A stretch of 28,027 nucleotides of DNA, taken from Pseudoneurospora amorphoporcata (Eukaryota; Ascomycota; Sordariomycetes; Sordariales; Sordariaceae). A program made the position numbers and the translations under genes. The stretch spans positions 1 through 28,027 of the forward strand of contig MU859362.1 in NCBI GenBank assembly GCA_033297205.1, written 5' to 3'. Position 1 is the first letter of the stretch; every line of letters starts with the position of its first letter. Shown one piece after another: positions 16,065 through 26,781 of this stretch. Below the pieces are notes generated by a model. That model ran no database searches and was not told the origin of the DNA. It saw only the letters and a list, made by a program, of their open reading frames with translations.

Positions 16065-18697
16065 CTAAGGGCCCCGGTATCCAGGAGGGAGCATACCGCG
16101 CCGATCAACAGGGAAAGGAAGGCCGCCGGCACCACCAAATCCAGCAGGACCGTCAGGTCCCTGGAAGCCACCCATTCCGGGAGGAGGTCCCATAAAGCCG
16201 GGTGGGGGTCCACCACCGAAAAAGCCGGGAGGAGGCTGCATCCCCCTAGGAGGCGGGGGCCCAACGAGGCCATCCGGGGGTGGAGGTCCAGGCGGGAACG
16301 CTCCACCGGGGGGGGGGAAGTTCATGGGGAACATACCCGGCATCGGTCCGTTGCGGGGTCCATTCACAAGACCAGGAGGAGGAATCATAGGACCCCTTTG
16401 AGGGGGACCCATAGGTTGACCACCAACTCCACTTCCAGGGTTACCGGCACCGCCAGCACCCAGTGGGAAAGGAAGCATGTGATGATCCAGACCAGGGGGA
16501 GGAGGCCGCTGAAGAATCTGCGTCGGCATCTGCGTCGGCGGCTGGGGTGGACGATTGTCAACATCTGAAGGATGAAACTGGTCATTGAAGAAGCCAGGAG
16601 GAGCCGGGCCTCTAATTTGCTGTTGCTGTTGCTGCCTCTGGGCAGCAATACGCTCTCGCTGATATTCAGCTTCACGCTCAGCGAGATCGGGGATATTAAT
16701 CTGTTTGGTGGGCTGCGGCATCCGGACCTGGGGGTGTTCCTGCCGGGGTGGTTCAGGTACCTTCTCGTGATTCTGCATCAGCCTCATAAGGAATTCAGCC
16801 TGGTTGGTCGCCATAGGGTTCTGACCGCCCCGGCTGTTGCCATGGTTCGGCATAGCGTGGCGTTGGGCGAGGATATCATGCAATGCTTGTTCGGGCCGTG
16901 TCATCGGAGGCGGCTGAGTGGGCGGAGCCATAGGACGAGGGGAGAGAATGTCGTGCAAGGGGTTCGGTGGAGGTGCGCGAAATCGAGGATCATCACGGCG
17001 ATCTCCACCATACTGCTGAAACGGTTCTGGGGAAGCAACTTGGCTCTTGGGTTGGGAGTCCGCAGGATGAGCCGGCTGCGAAAAGTTACCGAAGAGCTGA
17101 GCCATTGGATTGGCTGCCTGTCCAGATGGCCCTGATGGGCCCCCCATTCCGCTCTTCTGAAGCTTCTGGATAAGGAGATTGAAGGCCTCCTTCTCGGCCT
17201 CGTTCTTTTGAGGTACTTCGTTGGGTTGTCCGCCCGAGGGAGCAGTAGCAGCGGGGGTTGATGGCTCGGTCTTTGCCCCTTCCTGAGGAGCGAGGAAAGC
17301 CATAAATCGCGACCCCTTGCCGGATGTAGGCTTGCTAGCTTCCTTCTCGGCCGTAGGGGTGCTAACCTGAAGGCTGCCACCATAGGCTGCAAAGAACTTG
17401 TCTGGACCAGTTTCGAGAGCAGGTGCAGACAACACCCTCTCTGCCTCAAAAGCGGGCTCGGGCAGATTGGTTTGCAAAGGCGCAGGGGCCTTGTCTTCGG
17501 CCTTTGGCCCACCTCCATGTTTGCTCTTCATACTTTCCATGAACTTCTTGAAATCCTCGGCCGTATGACCCTGCGACTTATGCTCAACGGGTTCATCGAG
17601 CCATTCAGGATCGCGCTCAACGCGCTGGTCACGGTCACGGTCATATCTTCCTCCGCCATACCCACCAGCTCGGTCGCCATATCTGTCGTTCTGGTTTTGC
17701 CGATCTTCGTTGGGTTCGCGATCACGCCAACTCTTGGATCTGTCAATGCGTTCCCTGACAGAGAGAGAAGCGGCATTGTTGTCGTTGCTGTTCGTATTCT
17801 CCTTGTTGAACCACGAATCGGTCTTGCCTCTTGACAACCCGTTCCTACGAGGTGTATCAATGTCTTCGCCGTCTTTGTCTCGGATGTCCTGGGCACGGTT
17901 ACGGCGATCCGAAACATCTTTAGCTTGGGTATCGCGGGAGCCGCCAAAACGCTCTCCGGCGGCGCCCATGCGACCCTGGAATCGCTCTGCGCCCTCAGTA
18001 CCAAAGCTCTTGCGGGGCTTGACCGGAGTCCAGCCTTCGCCGTTATCCTGGTCCTCCCCACGGCGGCGGAATGCGCTGTTCCGCCCGTTACCAAAACGGT
18101 CATTGGTGCTTTCCGGGTCATTGGTGCGCGTGCGGAAGTTGAATCGATCCGTCCGATCCTGTCGGTCGTTATCTTTCAGTCCCTTATCAGCGTCCGAGGT
18201 CCTGTTGTTGCGTAAAGTTGTGGCGGATGCGAAGCTTGTTCTGGGAGGTCCAAGGATAATATCCTCAGGATCTGATAGGGTCAGCAAGAGATCCAGTCAG
18301 ATCACACAGTTGCGTGCCGAACCCAAAGATCCGGAGTGAGAGAGAGCGTACTCGTTGTGGTGCGTGAACCGTTACGGTCCAGTGCTGGACGTCTGTTTTC
18401 TTGGTTCAGAAGAAAACTATCCCCGCCTTTGATGCGGTCATTTGTGGTCTTGGCCTGACTATTGCGGCCTGTCTCTGGAGGCGGTCTATGAAGAATTAGC
18501 CAAAGTGTTCAAAGAGTTTCGCACCAGGGCGCACATTTATAATGCGTAACCGTTCACGTGCGCCCGTCGACTGGCCGAGCTGGAAGAAGAACATACCCCA
18601 TCCACTCCTCGGCAGGAGGGAGTCCAGGAGGCTTAACGCATAATGGCGACGCTCGTAGATACAGCAGAAACTCTGCTGAGTATTGCACTGCTGCCAT
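16065..18697 (-). CDS. eIF4E-binding protein, 4E-T-like, three exons
   Basis: Probable translational repressor and mRNA-decay factor that binds the cap-binding protein eIF4E. Exons are 18697-18597, 18485-18352 and 18271-16065, giving 813 residues. Intron 1 (18596-18486, 111 nt) runs from GTATGT to CATAG with a GCTAAT branch; intron 2 (18351-18272, 80 nt) runs from GTACGC to ATCAG with CTGAC. Frames join exactly (phases 2 and 1), and the start is ACCATGG. Residues 6-12, YSAEFLL, match the eIF4E-binding motif Y-x4-L-hydrophobic. DPEWL at about 299-303 recalls the DPEWF/EPEWF segment of animal 4E-T. Most of the protein is charged and disordered (Arg/Asp-rich, a Gly/Arg stretch near 276-290, a poly-Gln run near 620, a Pro/Gly-rich C-terminus). 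The family assignment rests on these motifs only. The stop TAG at 16065-16067 is followed by 17 in-frame codons of plausible protein. Confidence 0.68.
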
Positions 18698-20320
18698 GGT
18701 ATTGCGTGTTTTATATTATGCAAAGACCATCGGCTATAGGTGGCAGTTTCACCAGCATCCGCAGATGGCAACGAGGGGACAGCAAGTCGGTGACAGACAG
18801 GAGGAGGCGGGCGTCCTAGCGGCGCAATGCCGCAATCCAATAATAATTATTCGTCGAGGGAACGGGCACGGCGACAACTCAAGTCGGGTCGAGGGATATG
18901 TTGCGGAAGACGGGTCGGTAGGTGCAGGTTGTGCAGACTGTGCACGAGGACAAAGGTGGATGGAGGGGGTTTGGTTAGATGACGGACGGGATGATGGAGG
19001 CTGCGGCTGGCTGCTCGTCGGCTTCACTGCTTCGGCTACGTCTGCTGGTGGGCCAACAGAGGCTGCGAGGAGAGTGAGACTGGCGGGAGCAATGCGGTGG
19101 GATTGAAAGTGATGCTTTTTCTTTTAACGGTAAGCGTTCTCGAAAGGTGATAGCACTGTTGTTGTGGTTTTGCGATGCGTTCTGGAAGGCTGGTGGCTAA
19201 AATGGTAGAAACCGTTCTCTTCTTGCTTCAGGTTCAGGTTGCGATTCGGAGGAGAAGGGGCGTGAATGACAATGGAAGAGGCAAGTCACAACTGAAGTGT
19301 GGTAAAACTGGAATGGAGACAGCGCAGAACCAGATGGGGGTCCAGGGCAAGGACGGGCTGGACGGGAGACCGACTGGGAGCTGAGGGCGAAGGAGGCACG
19401 GAGGTGGAGGTGGAGGACGAAGGTGGTGCTTCCTGGCGAAACTGGAACAGGCAAGCAGCTGGCTGGGCCTGCCCACTGGCTGCCCAGCTGCCCGCCATAG
19501 CCCGCCCGGGCTGGACTCCATCCCCTCCTTCTCAGCTGCCCGCTGAGGTTTTTGGCTCACTCATCAGGAGTCATCGACGCTGCACTTTCAGGTTCCTACA
19601 AAACCACACAACATCCTCCACTTGAAGGTGGATCTGAGACCGCTTTTAGTCCTGCCACTTCACCGGGCTATCTAGAACAGGCTTGTGAGCCTGTCACGCT
19701 GCCATTCCATTCTTTTATATATATATCATCGTCGTCCATGCAAGCTTTGGGTTAAATCGTTCTTGTAGGTTCCTTTGGCAGCTTTATGGCCCAAGCGCCT
19801 TTGATATCGCGAGATGTCTTCACCACTCACTCCCAGCATGGCAACGTTATCTATTTGCTGGCCCTGTAGTCCGGCCATTGTGTCTCTGCCTGTGATGAAC
19901 TCGTTGTTTAATCGAACGAAATGATGTTGATCATGTTGGGCAAAGCATTGTAGCATGGTGCAATTGGACGCCGATGTCGCTGCTGCCGACTGTCGTCATT
20001 AGTCCTGGACTTCCTAGACTGGGATCCCTTTCATAATCATTAGCCCCTTTACTTCCACTTTTGCAGCATTGTTATGTACGACTCCGCGTCCTTTACATCT
20101 CCGTCGAAAAAGACCGGAATAGGGGGCCGGGGCCGGCTAGCCTGCGCATAGAGGACTGCAATATTCCCTGCCAGATAACAACAACGATCCTCTTGTTTAG
20201 GTATCACATATCATTTGAAAGTAATAAGCGAGTATACATGCCAATGACTCGACAATCCGTGGTATTTATTTAACAACTACAGTGCATAATCCTTGTGATT
20301 GATCCCTCTTGCGGAATACT
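18698..20320. other. Intergenic: promoter of the 4E-T-like gene and 3' flank of URB1
   Basis: No gene could be supported. The minus strand at about 19200-19560 is pyrimidine-rich (CT and CCT runs), as in many fungal promoters and leaders of the gene to the left. A (TA)n run lies at about 19714-19727. Past the URB1 stop, an AAATAAATA word on the minus strand (20263-20271) could be the poly(A) signal. Short open frames of 60-180 codons here show no recognisable domain. Confidence 0.4.
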
Positions 20321-23300
20321 CTAGACAATCACCTTCTCAACACCTCCTTTACTCCACCCCTCAACTCTACCCTTATCACAAGTTTCCCAAATCCGCTTCA
20401 ACAGCCCCTTATACACCGCAACCTCGTCCTCGGAGCTGACAATATTGCCTGCTCCACCTTGACTCTGCGTCGCCGACATGCTCTTCTTCATCTTCGATAG
20501 CTCCTCGAGCCAACTGACCACGCCAAACCTCGTGATGAGCGTTGTGCTACCTCCCTCAATCTTGGTTGCCCGGTACAGTATCCTTAGGACCTGCATCCTC
20601 AGCGGTGTCCTCATGTATGGGTTTCCTGCTACCGCCAACAGCCGCTCAAATAGCGGGCCCTTTGCCCTCTTCTTGTGGAACAATTCCAAGTCCTTGGATG
20701 TCCTAAGGCCGTCCAGGAGATATGCCAACAGCCAGTTAAGCTGCGCATAGTACGAATCACCAACCGCGGGTTCCTCGGTCAAGACTTCATCCGCCAGCGG
20801 CACTCTGTCCACGCTCCAGAAGGGCCCGCTGATAAGGAATGAGTTGATCTTGGGGTAGAGGCTGTGTGTCGGATCACGCAGGACGTTGACGGCATGGCAA
20901 GCGAAAGCAATGACAGTGCTTGGGAGCGGCACCACTGCGTTGACGGCCTGGCTTGCGGCTGCCACCCTAGCGGTTTCCGCGAGCTCCGAGAGCAACAACC
21001 AGATCTGTTCTTTCTCCTCGTACTCGGATTGCTGGACCTTGGCCGCCATCTTCAAAATGTTGACGAGCGCTTCCTTCCTGATACTAGCGTGCTCAGAGGC
21101 AAGCAGGCTGATGAGGGAAATGGCGTGGCCTTCGTCCACGAGCTCGTCTACTGACTTGTTTTGCCACTTGACGAGTGCTGAGTTATCGGCGGCCAGACTG
21201 TCTGGAGCATTGAGAACACGCTCCAACTGCTCGCTGTCCAAGGCGACGACGTCATCACCAGACTCCGATTTCTTCCCTTCCGCTGTTGTATTGTTCGTGT
21301 CCTGCTTGGCTTCGGTTGACTTTCCACCCTTTGCTTGCTTGAAGGGGTGTTTCTTGGGCACAGTTAATGACTTCTCAAGTCCCTGAGCAAAGGATTCGGA
21401 CATGACCGCAAGCGCAGCCTCAAGCAAAGGCTTGCTCTCCCCAGCAGCTGCCGAATATCCAAGGAACTTTGGCAAGAAACGGCCGAGTCTTTCAAGTGTA
21501 CTCTTGGAGTCCGCCGCCTTGGCAGCAAAAGGCAGTTGCTCGATAATAGCAGCAACCAACGGGCTGACAGTAAGCACCTCGTCCTCCGCATCCTTGGCCA
21601 GATCCTGCAGCATCTCGAGGTACTTGACTGGCGCCGTGGTGTAACGAGTAAGGCACTTATCCAAGAAAGGCCACAAGATGGCGAGAGATGAAGGAGACGA
21701 CGCCATGAGCTCCATGAGAGGCTCAAGCAGAACAGAGATTCCAGGATGTCCCTTATCCTTTGCCGGAACAACCTGCTGCTCTACCGCTACAAAGTCAAGA
21801 ACTCGCCGCACTGGTGCCAACGAAACGCCATGGGGCGCCTCGACATAGACCTTCAGCAGGGTTGTGAATGGTGACAGTGTGAGCTGCTCTGTGGCCGCAA
21901 ACCATCTCATGCCAGGCGAATATCCTGCAATCGCCAGGAGATTCTCCAGTTCCTTCAGGCTTAGCGCAAAGTCACGAGGATCACTTTCAACATCCTCTTC
22001 TGAGCGAGTCTCCTTCTGTTTCTCGTGCTTGGACAATCTCTTGAGCGCTGTCTCTAGTAGTGGGGAGACATCGAACTTGGCCATGAGCGCAACTTGCGGG
22101 ATGACCTCGTAGTACAAGCGCAACAGCTGACTAGCAGCCTCGCGGTGCAAGATATCGTCTTCTGGGATAGATCTGTACGAGTTGATCATCTCCTTGATGC
22201 CTGGACTCCTTTGGCAGAATTCATCAACTAACCGGCGGGCTGCTTCCGTCCAGAGCGCTTGGTTATTGTGGGATTTGGAGCTGTGAGCTGGGTCTTGGTG
22301 CATTCTGACGGCTGTATCGAGCTTCTGCACCGCCAAAATGAGAATTCGGGTCGCAAAGAAGGAGACCATCCTGGACTTGTTCGTTAAGCAGCGGCTGAGT
22401 GCTTTCTGGTTCAGGGGAAGAGGAAGGATATTATCCATGACGACAGATGTCGGAGGAGGGAGTTCGGCATAGCCGGACCCACGGCAAAAGTACTCAGGCA
22501 GCGGCAGTGCTACCGTAGTGAACAAGAACGCGGCATATCCAATCCATGTCGCAGACAGCTTGGGCTCGAAGGTAAAAGATTTGTTCTTGATGAAGAAGTC
22601 GGCGATCAACTCGGGCGCAACCTTGAAGATCGAAGTGATCAGCTCACTCTGCTTAACGCTTGACCATGGGCGAAGATTTTGGAGCAGGTTTGATAGAACG
22701 AAATTGCGGACGGGAACTTCTGTCTTGAACTTGTTCATCCACACAATAGCTTCCAGTCCGAGCTCTTCAAGATCCGCGCTGGGGATAGCAGCGTTCGGAT
22801 CCGCTTCTCTGGGATATAGCCCGGTATCCTGTCTCAGGACACCACAAGATGGGTTGGTGCACGCGGTCATAAGGAAATCATGAGCAACCTCTGGTATAGA
22901 TGGGAGATCGCCGTTAACTTGACGGTAGTAGTATAAGCCCGAAATCTTGATCAATGTCGTAGAACTGAGCAGGTTGGACTTGGCCTCTCGGGGAACCTTG
23001 TTGTCGAGTAAGACATGATCCCTTAGTCCGTTGAGAAGCTCTAGCACCAAGTAAGGTAGGTCCTGCTTGATATCCCTCGTGAGAGCAGTAACGACGTCCC
23101 TCTGAGCAAGCAGCTCCTTCTTGGCTTCGGGATGCAAGTATTTGAGGGCGCTCAGGAAGAACTGGACAGCGTTTGTGCGTGGAGAGGGCTTCTTGATGTC
23201 CTCAGGTTCCTCACCGATGTGAACAATTCCCATATTTCGTGCCAAGGACTTGAGCATTGACACTCTAGCGCGGAACATTAGCCGAGCAATAGCACCTCCA

Positions 23301-23936
23301 TCGAAGCATACCGCCTCCCTGAGCATACGCAGGGTGGGCGAGATAATGAAAGCCTTGCCTTTGTCGGCCGACAAGCTGCGGGAGATCAATTCTTGCTGAC
23401 GTTTTTGCAACAAGGTTCTGCAAATTCCCAATCCGATTGGTGTAAGCTCAAGGCTTTGGGACAGTAGTTTTAGAAGCAGCGCGAGGACGACCGGTACAGC
23501 TGAGAGAAGGTTCTCGTTGTTGACTTGGCCGGCATGGCTCCATGTTTGCATGATATCCGGGAGGTATGTGGAGCTTTCGTCGTCCTCAATCGGTTTCGTG
23601 GACTGTAGATATTCCTTGACTATCGTGAAGCGTAGTTCATGCTGTTGGCGCTTCTCAGCATTATCGGTAATGTCGTCGCGGGATATTAGAGAATCGAGAA
23701 GGAGCTTGAATGATTGGAGTCCTGCATAGCGTTAGCGCTTGTCTGTGATATCAGATTGCGGGATCATGAATGTTCATACCATGTCTCGAACGCCCAAGAT
23801 CAGGATCAAAGGCGAGGAGCTGCCTCAATTGACGACTGGTGTGTATGACTTCGGACGTGGGAGCCTCGTGGACGACGCGTTGCCTTTTGCGCGGTCCGTC
23901 CCCATTTTCTGCGCCTCTGAACTGTCTTTTCCCCAT
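20321..23936 (-). CDS. URB1: URB1/Npa1, nucleolar 60S pre-ribosome assembly factor
   Basis: Large helical scaffold of the early 60S pre-ribosome, acting in the nucleolus. Exon 1 is 23936-23780 and exon 2 is 23721-20321, giving 1185 residues. The 58-nt intron (23779-23722) runs from GTATGA to TATGCAG with a perfect GCTAAC branch, in phase 1, and joins GRSRHG to LQSFKLLLDSL. Residues 15-21, PRKRQRV, look like a nuclear localisation signal. The Npa1-type N-terminal region follows (about 55-420), with helical repeats through the middle and a charged low-complexity insert near the segment KGGKSTEAKQD. The C-terminus shows the NopRA1-type pattern LLDGLRTSKDLELFHKK (about 1054-1070) and TLITRFGVVSWLEEL (about 1113-1127). 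It is shorter than yeast Urb1, which I recall as about 1760 residues, but intact here. Assignment is from sequence pattern, not from a search. Confidence 0.85.
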
Positions 23937-24426
23937 TTCGAATAATCAGCGACTCCTCTTGAAGTCGAATTTTGGGTGTGGATGAAACCTTTCGGTTTCG
24001 CAATCGAGTAGTTGGAATTGAAGCTTCCCTCGTCGGCTTTCTGGGAATTTCCTACCGTCGCATGTTCTGCAGCGACTTACCGCCTGCCAATCGCGACCCG
24101 GTGGGGCGATAATGGACACTTCTGTAACCGTGCTCCACCAGAGTGTTCAGGGTCCCGGCTTGAAGAGCCAGGGTTCGACCAATTCACCCCACATGGTCTC
24201 GTCATTGGTCAGGGGTACCTGCATTTTATTTACAGTTACGGCGATACTTCCGCATTACATGACATGAAGTCCACTCGGCGTACAGCTTCATGTATAAAGG
24301 TCAAGTCATATCTCTGATGCAATCCAGTTCATCCGAGCTCATCCAATACTACATGGTGCCGCCGCAATGTCTCCCTACGGCCGTCACATTCCAAAGGGTT
24401 TCCAAAATCGGGAATCATGGACCATC
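23937..24426. other. URB1 promoter region and 3' flank of the Atos gene
   Basis: 490 bp between the URB1 start and the end of the neighbouring gene, no gene visible. Two CCAAT boxes in opposite orientation sit 21 bp apart (24179-24183 plus strand, 24204-24208 minus strand), about 245-270 bp upstream of the URB1 ATG. Confidence 0.45.
24179..24208 (-). promoter_or_regulatory. Paired CCAAT boxes upstream of URB1
   Basis: CCAAT on the plus strand and ATTGG on the plus strand (CCAAT on minus) are the binding word of the fungal HAP/CBF complex. Position suits the URB1 promoter; function is inferred, and the word is short enough to occur by chance. Confidence 0.3.
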
Positions 24427-26781
24427 TCAGCTTCTGTTCTCCTGTCGTTCCTTTAATGTGCTGACTGGTCCATTGACCACATCTTCTGCGGCATCATCTG
24501 CCACGAGACTCTGTACACCCAATGACCGAAGCCGCTTCGATAGAAGACTTTCTGCCGACCCAGGGCGCCCGTTTGTAACATGGCCAAAAGGGTTACCGCC
24601 ATATCCAACATCCCCCCTGTTGAGCTTGTCGTACCTACCCAACAGAGCTGGAGGTCCCGTCAGCTCAAGTCCGGCCATGGCATCACCGCCAGGCGCCATG
24701 GCTGTTGGTCGGGGAAGATGGAGACACGTATTGAGATATTCTATGTCTTGGCTTGACTGACGCATGTGGGGTTGAGTCTCGTCATGTCTACCGGCTTCCA
24801 AACTCGGAGCATGCTGCGATGGTTTTGGAGCAACGACGTTATTTGTTGGATTAAACGATGGATGACATGTTTGCAAGGCTTTGTATGGCATGTACCGTGG
24901 CTCTGGGTACGTAACTTCGTTGCGAAGTTTCTCAGTGCCATCTGGGACCCTGTTGGCAAAGACGACTCTGATGTCCTTGTACAGATAAAAACGGCCCTTT
25001 GACGGACTGCAGATGTGAAGATGGATCAAATATCGAAGGATATGAGGGCCGTCCGGCACCGTACTCTTAAGGCCGTCAATGATGGGCCCGGCAGAGTAGC
25101 TCCGCTGGCGGATGAACGTCTTTGTGCCCGCTTCCATGCCTGTCAGATCATATGGAACCAAGAAGAGTTTGACAGCTGTTTTGTTCTGGTTTTTGATGAT
25201 GATCTGGAGCTGTCCCTTCTCCGGGATGCGGTATGAGCCTCCAGGTGGTGATTTAGGAGACCGTGACGTTTTCTTCGTCTTTTCGAGTCTCCGACCATTG
25301 CCGCCTAAAGCTTCGTCGCCAATATCAAGAACAATTCGGTCGTCATCTGGTGGCTTTCGTCCGGCAGACCTTGATTGTTGTTTCCGTTTAGACCGTTGCA
25401 ACTCCTCTGGATTCGGCAATCCGTTCTCCAGGTCGATTTGGCCCACATAAGGACTCGGTCCATCTTCCCCTTTACTCCTGCCATGGACAGTACTGCAATA
25501 ACGATAGAAGACAGCTGAAAATGACAGAGTGACATGAGATGGGCAACGCAAGTTCGGTTTGCACTTCCCGAGACCTAGAACCCCGATTTGCGCCATGAAC
25601 TTCAAGGGTTTGGAAGGCGTCGTTGACATTCGCCCCTTGAGAATGCTTTCTTCATAAGACCCAACCATTGACGCATGATGTAGGGGAGAACCTTCGGAGC
25701 TGTGGGACAGACGCCTTGACCGAAACATGGAAGGCGTTTGAGGGGAAGAGCTTGGTATTGAAAGGCCTGATAGTGACGCTAATGAGCGACGAGGTTGATG
25801 TGCTTGGTATGGAAGCGCACGCTCTCTGTTTGGCGGCGTATGCCTTAACATTCCTCCGTGGGTGAGAGAAGACCCTTGAGCCCAGTTTATTGTATGTCTT
25901 CGCAAACTTGGGAATCCGGAGGTGATCCCATCTGAAGATGTCTCCGACTCAATATCATCCCGGCTTTCTGTATGCACCAGAGGACTGGTGGGGAGCTTAT
26001 AAGCAAAACTCGTGGAGATAGTTGAAGAAACCGAGGAAGAGGGGGAACCAAATGCCTCCTTTCTATAATTCATGGCCTGCCGTGAAAAGGGCAACGACGT
26101 AGGATCTCTGAAGGTCCATGAGTGTTTGAAATGCCGGAAGTCATGGGATTCCCGTGGCTGAGTAGCGTCTTGCCTGTCTTGTTCATCGGGATTTTGATCA
26201 TCTGGCGTAAAATCCCCGCTGTGAAGGGCAGAGCGTGGGCGTTCGATGCCAAGTCCCGACTCGAGCTGTCCAGCAGCGTTTACATCCGATAGATCCCGTT
26301 TGCCATCTTGTTTCTCTTGGGCAATTGCAGGCGGTGGAAGCAAGCTTGACCCGTTTGAAATCGACGTTTGAGGTATCCGTTGGGATGGCTGCACTTCGTC
26401 TCCGTAGAGCCGGGACTCAAGCTGCAAGTTTGTCAGTAGAGAAGGGTGGCATACCAGCCGTACCTAGATGTGTAAACGTACATGGCGACCGGGTACCCAG
26501 GTTGGGTTTTCTTTCGTCTTCAAGCGATGAATGAGCTCGGGTCGATCATAAACCAAGGCACTGCTGAGCTTCCTCTCAGGAGTGGCTGGGCTAAATGGGC
26601 TGTCGATTGGCCCCTCGCAGAATTCGGTCCTGATACTCTCTTCAGAGACACGGCGAGACAAGGACTTTGGGGAGGCCGTCATGAGATGGGACTGTATAAG
26701 ATTAGTGGGCTCCGCCATCTCCGCATGAGAGACGTGAACCAGGCGGCCCTGATCCGACATGTCTTGGGAAAAGGGCATCAT
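24427..26781 (-). CDS. Atos/FAM214-family protein (DUF4210 and Chromosome_seg domains)
   Basis: Exon 1 is 26781-26482 and exon 2 is 26421-24427, giving 764 residues. The 60-nt intron (26481-26422) runs from GTACGT to TTGCAG with a CTGAC branch, in phase 0, joining WVPGRH to LESRLYGDE. An in-frame TAG just upstream of ATG 26781 supports that start, though Met2 or Met8 are possible. Residues 1-350 are Ser/Pro-rich and disordered. The first conserved block begins GSYEESILKGR (about 354) and includes CPSHVTLSFSAVFY and SPYVGQIDLE (about 423-432). The second includes YRIPEKGQLQIII, NKTAVKLFLVPYDL, FIRQRSYSAGP (about 536-546) and GRFYLYKDIRVVFANR (about 576-591). This pairing is the hallmark of Atos proteins. 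Animal members act in gene regulation; the fungal role is unknown, and the Pfam name refers to meiotic chromosome segregation. Confidence 0.85.

Noticed and set aside
16032..18339. Several long open frames on both strands overlapping the 4E-T-like gene
   Set aside because: Shadows of a GC- and repeat-rich exon; only the long minus frame has recognisable motifs and proper splicing context.
18496..18840. 114-codon minus-strand frame across the first exon of the 4E-T-like gene
   Set aside because: It reads through intron 1 in another frame; the spliced model gives a Kozak start and the eIF4E-binding motif.
19726..19956. 76-codon minus-strand frame containing MAGLQGQQIDNVAMLGVSGE
   Set aside because: It looks somewhat protein-like but has no recognisable domain, no splice partner and lies in an intergenic flank; a small unannotated gene is possible but unsupported.
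24012..24317. 101-codon plus-strand frame in the URB1 promoter
   Set aside because: No domain, and it covers the promoter region; likely chance.
24340..24350. GATGAGCT word on the minus strand resembling the yeast PAC element of ribosome-biogenesis promoters
   Set aside because: Single short match about 410 bp upstream of URB1, close to the end of the neighbouring gene, with no accompanying RRPE word recognised.
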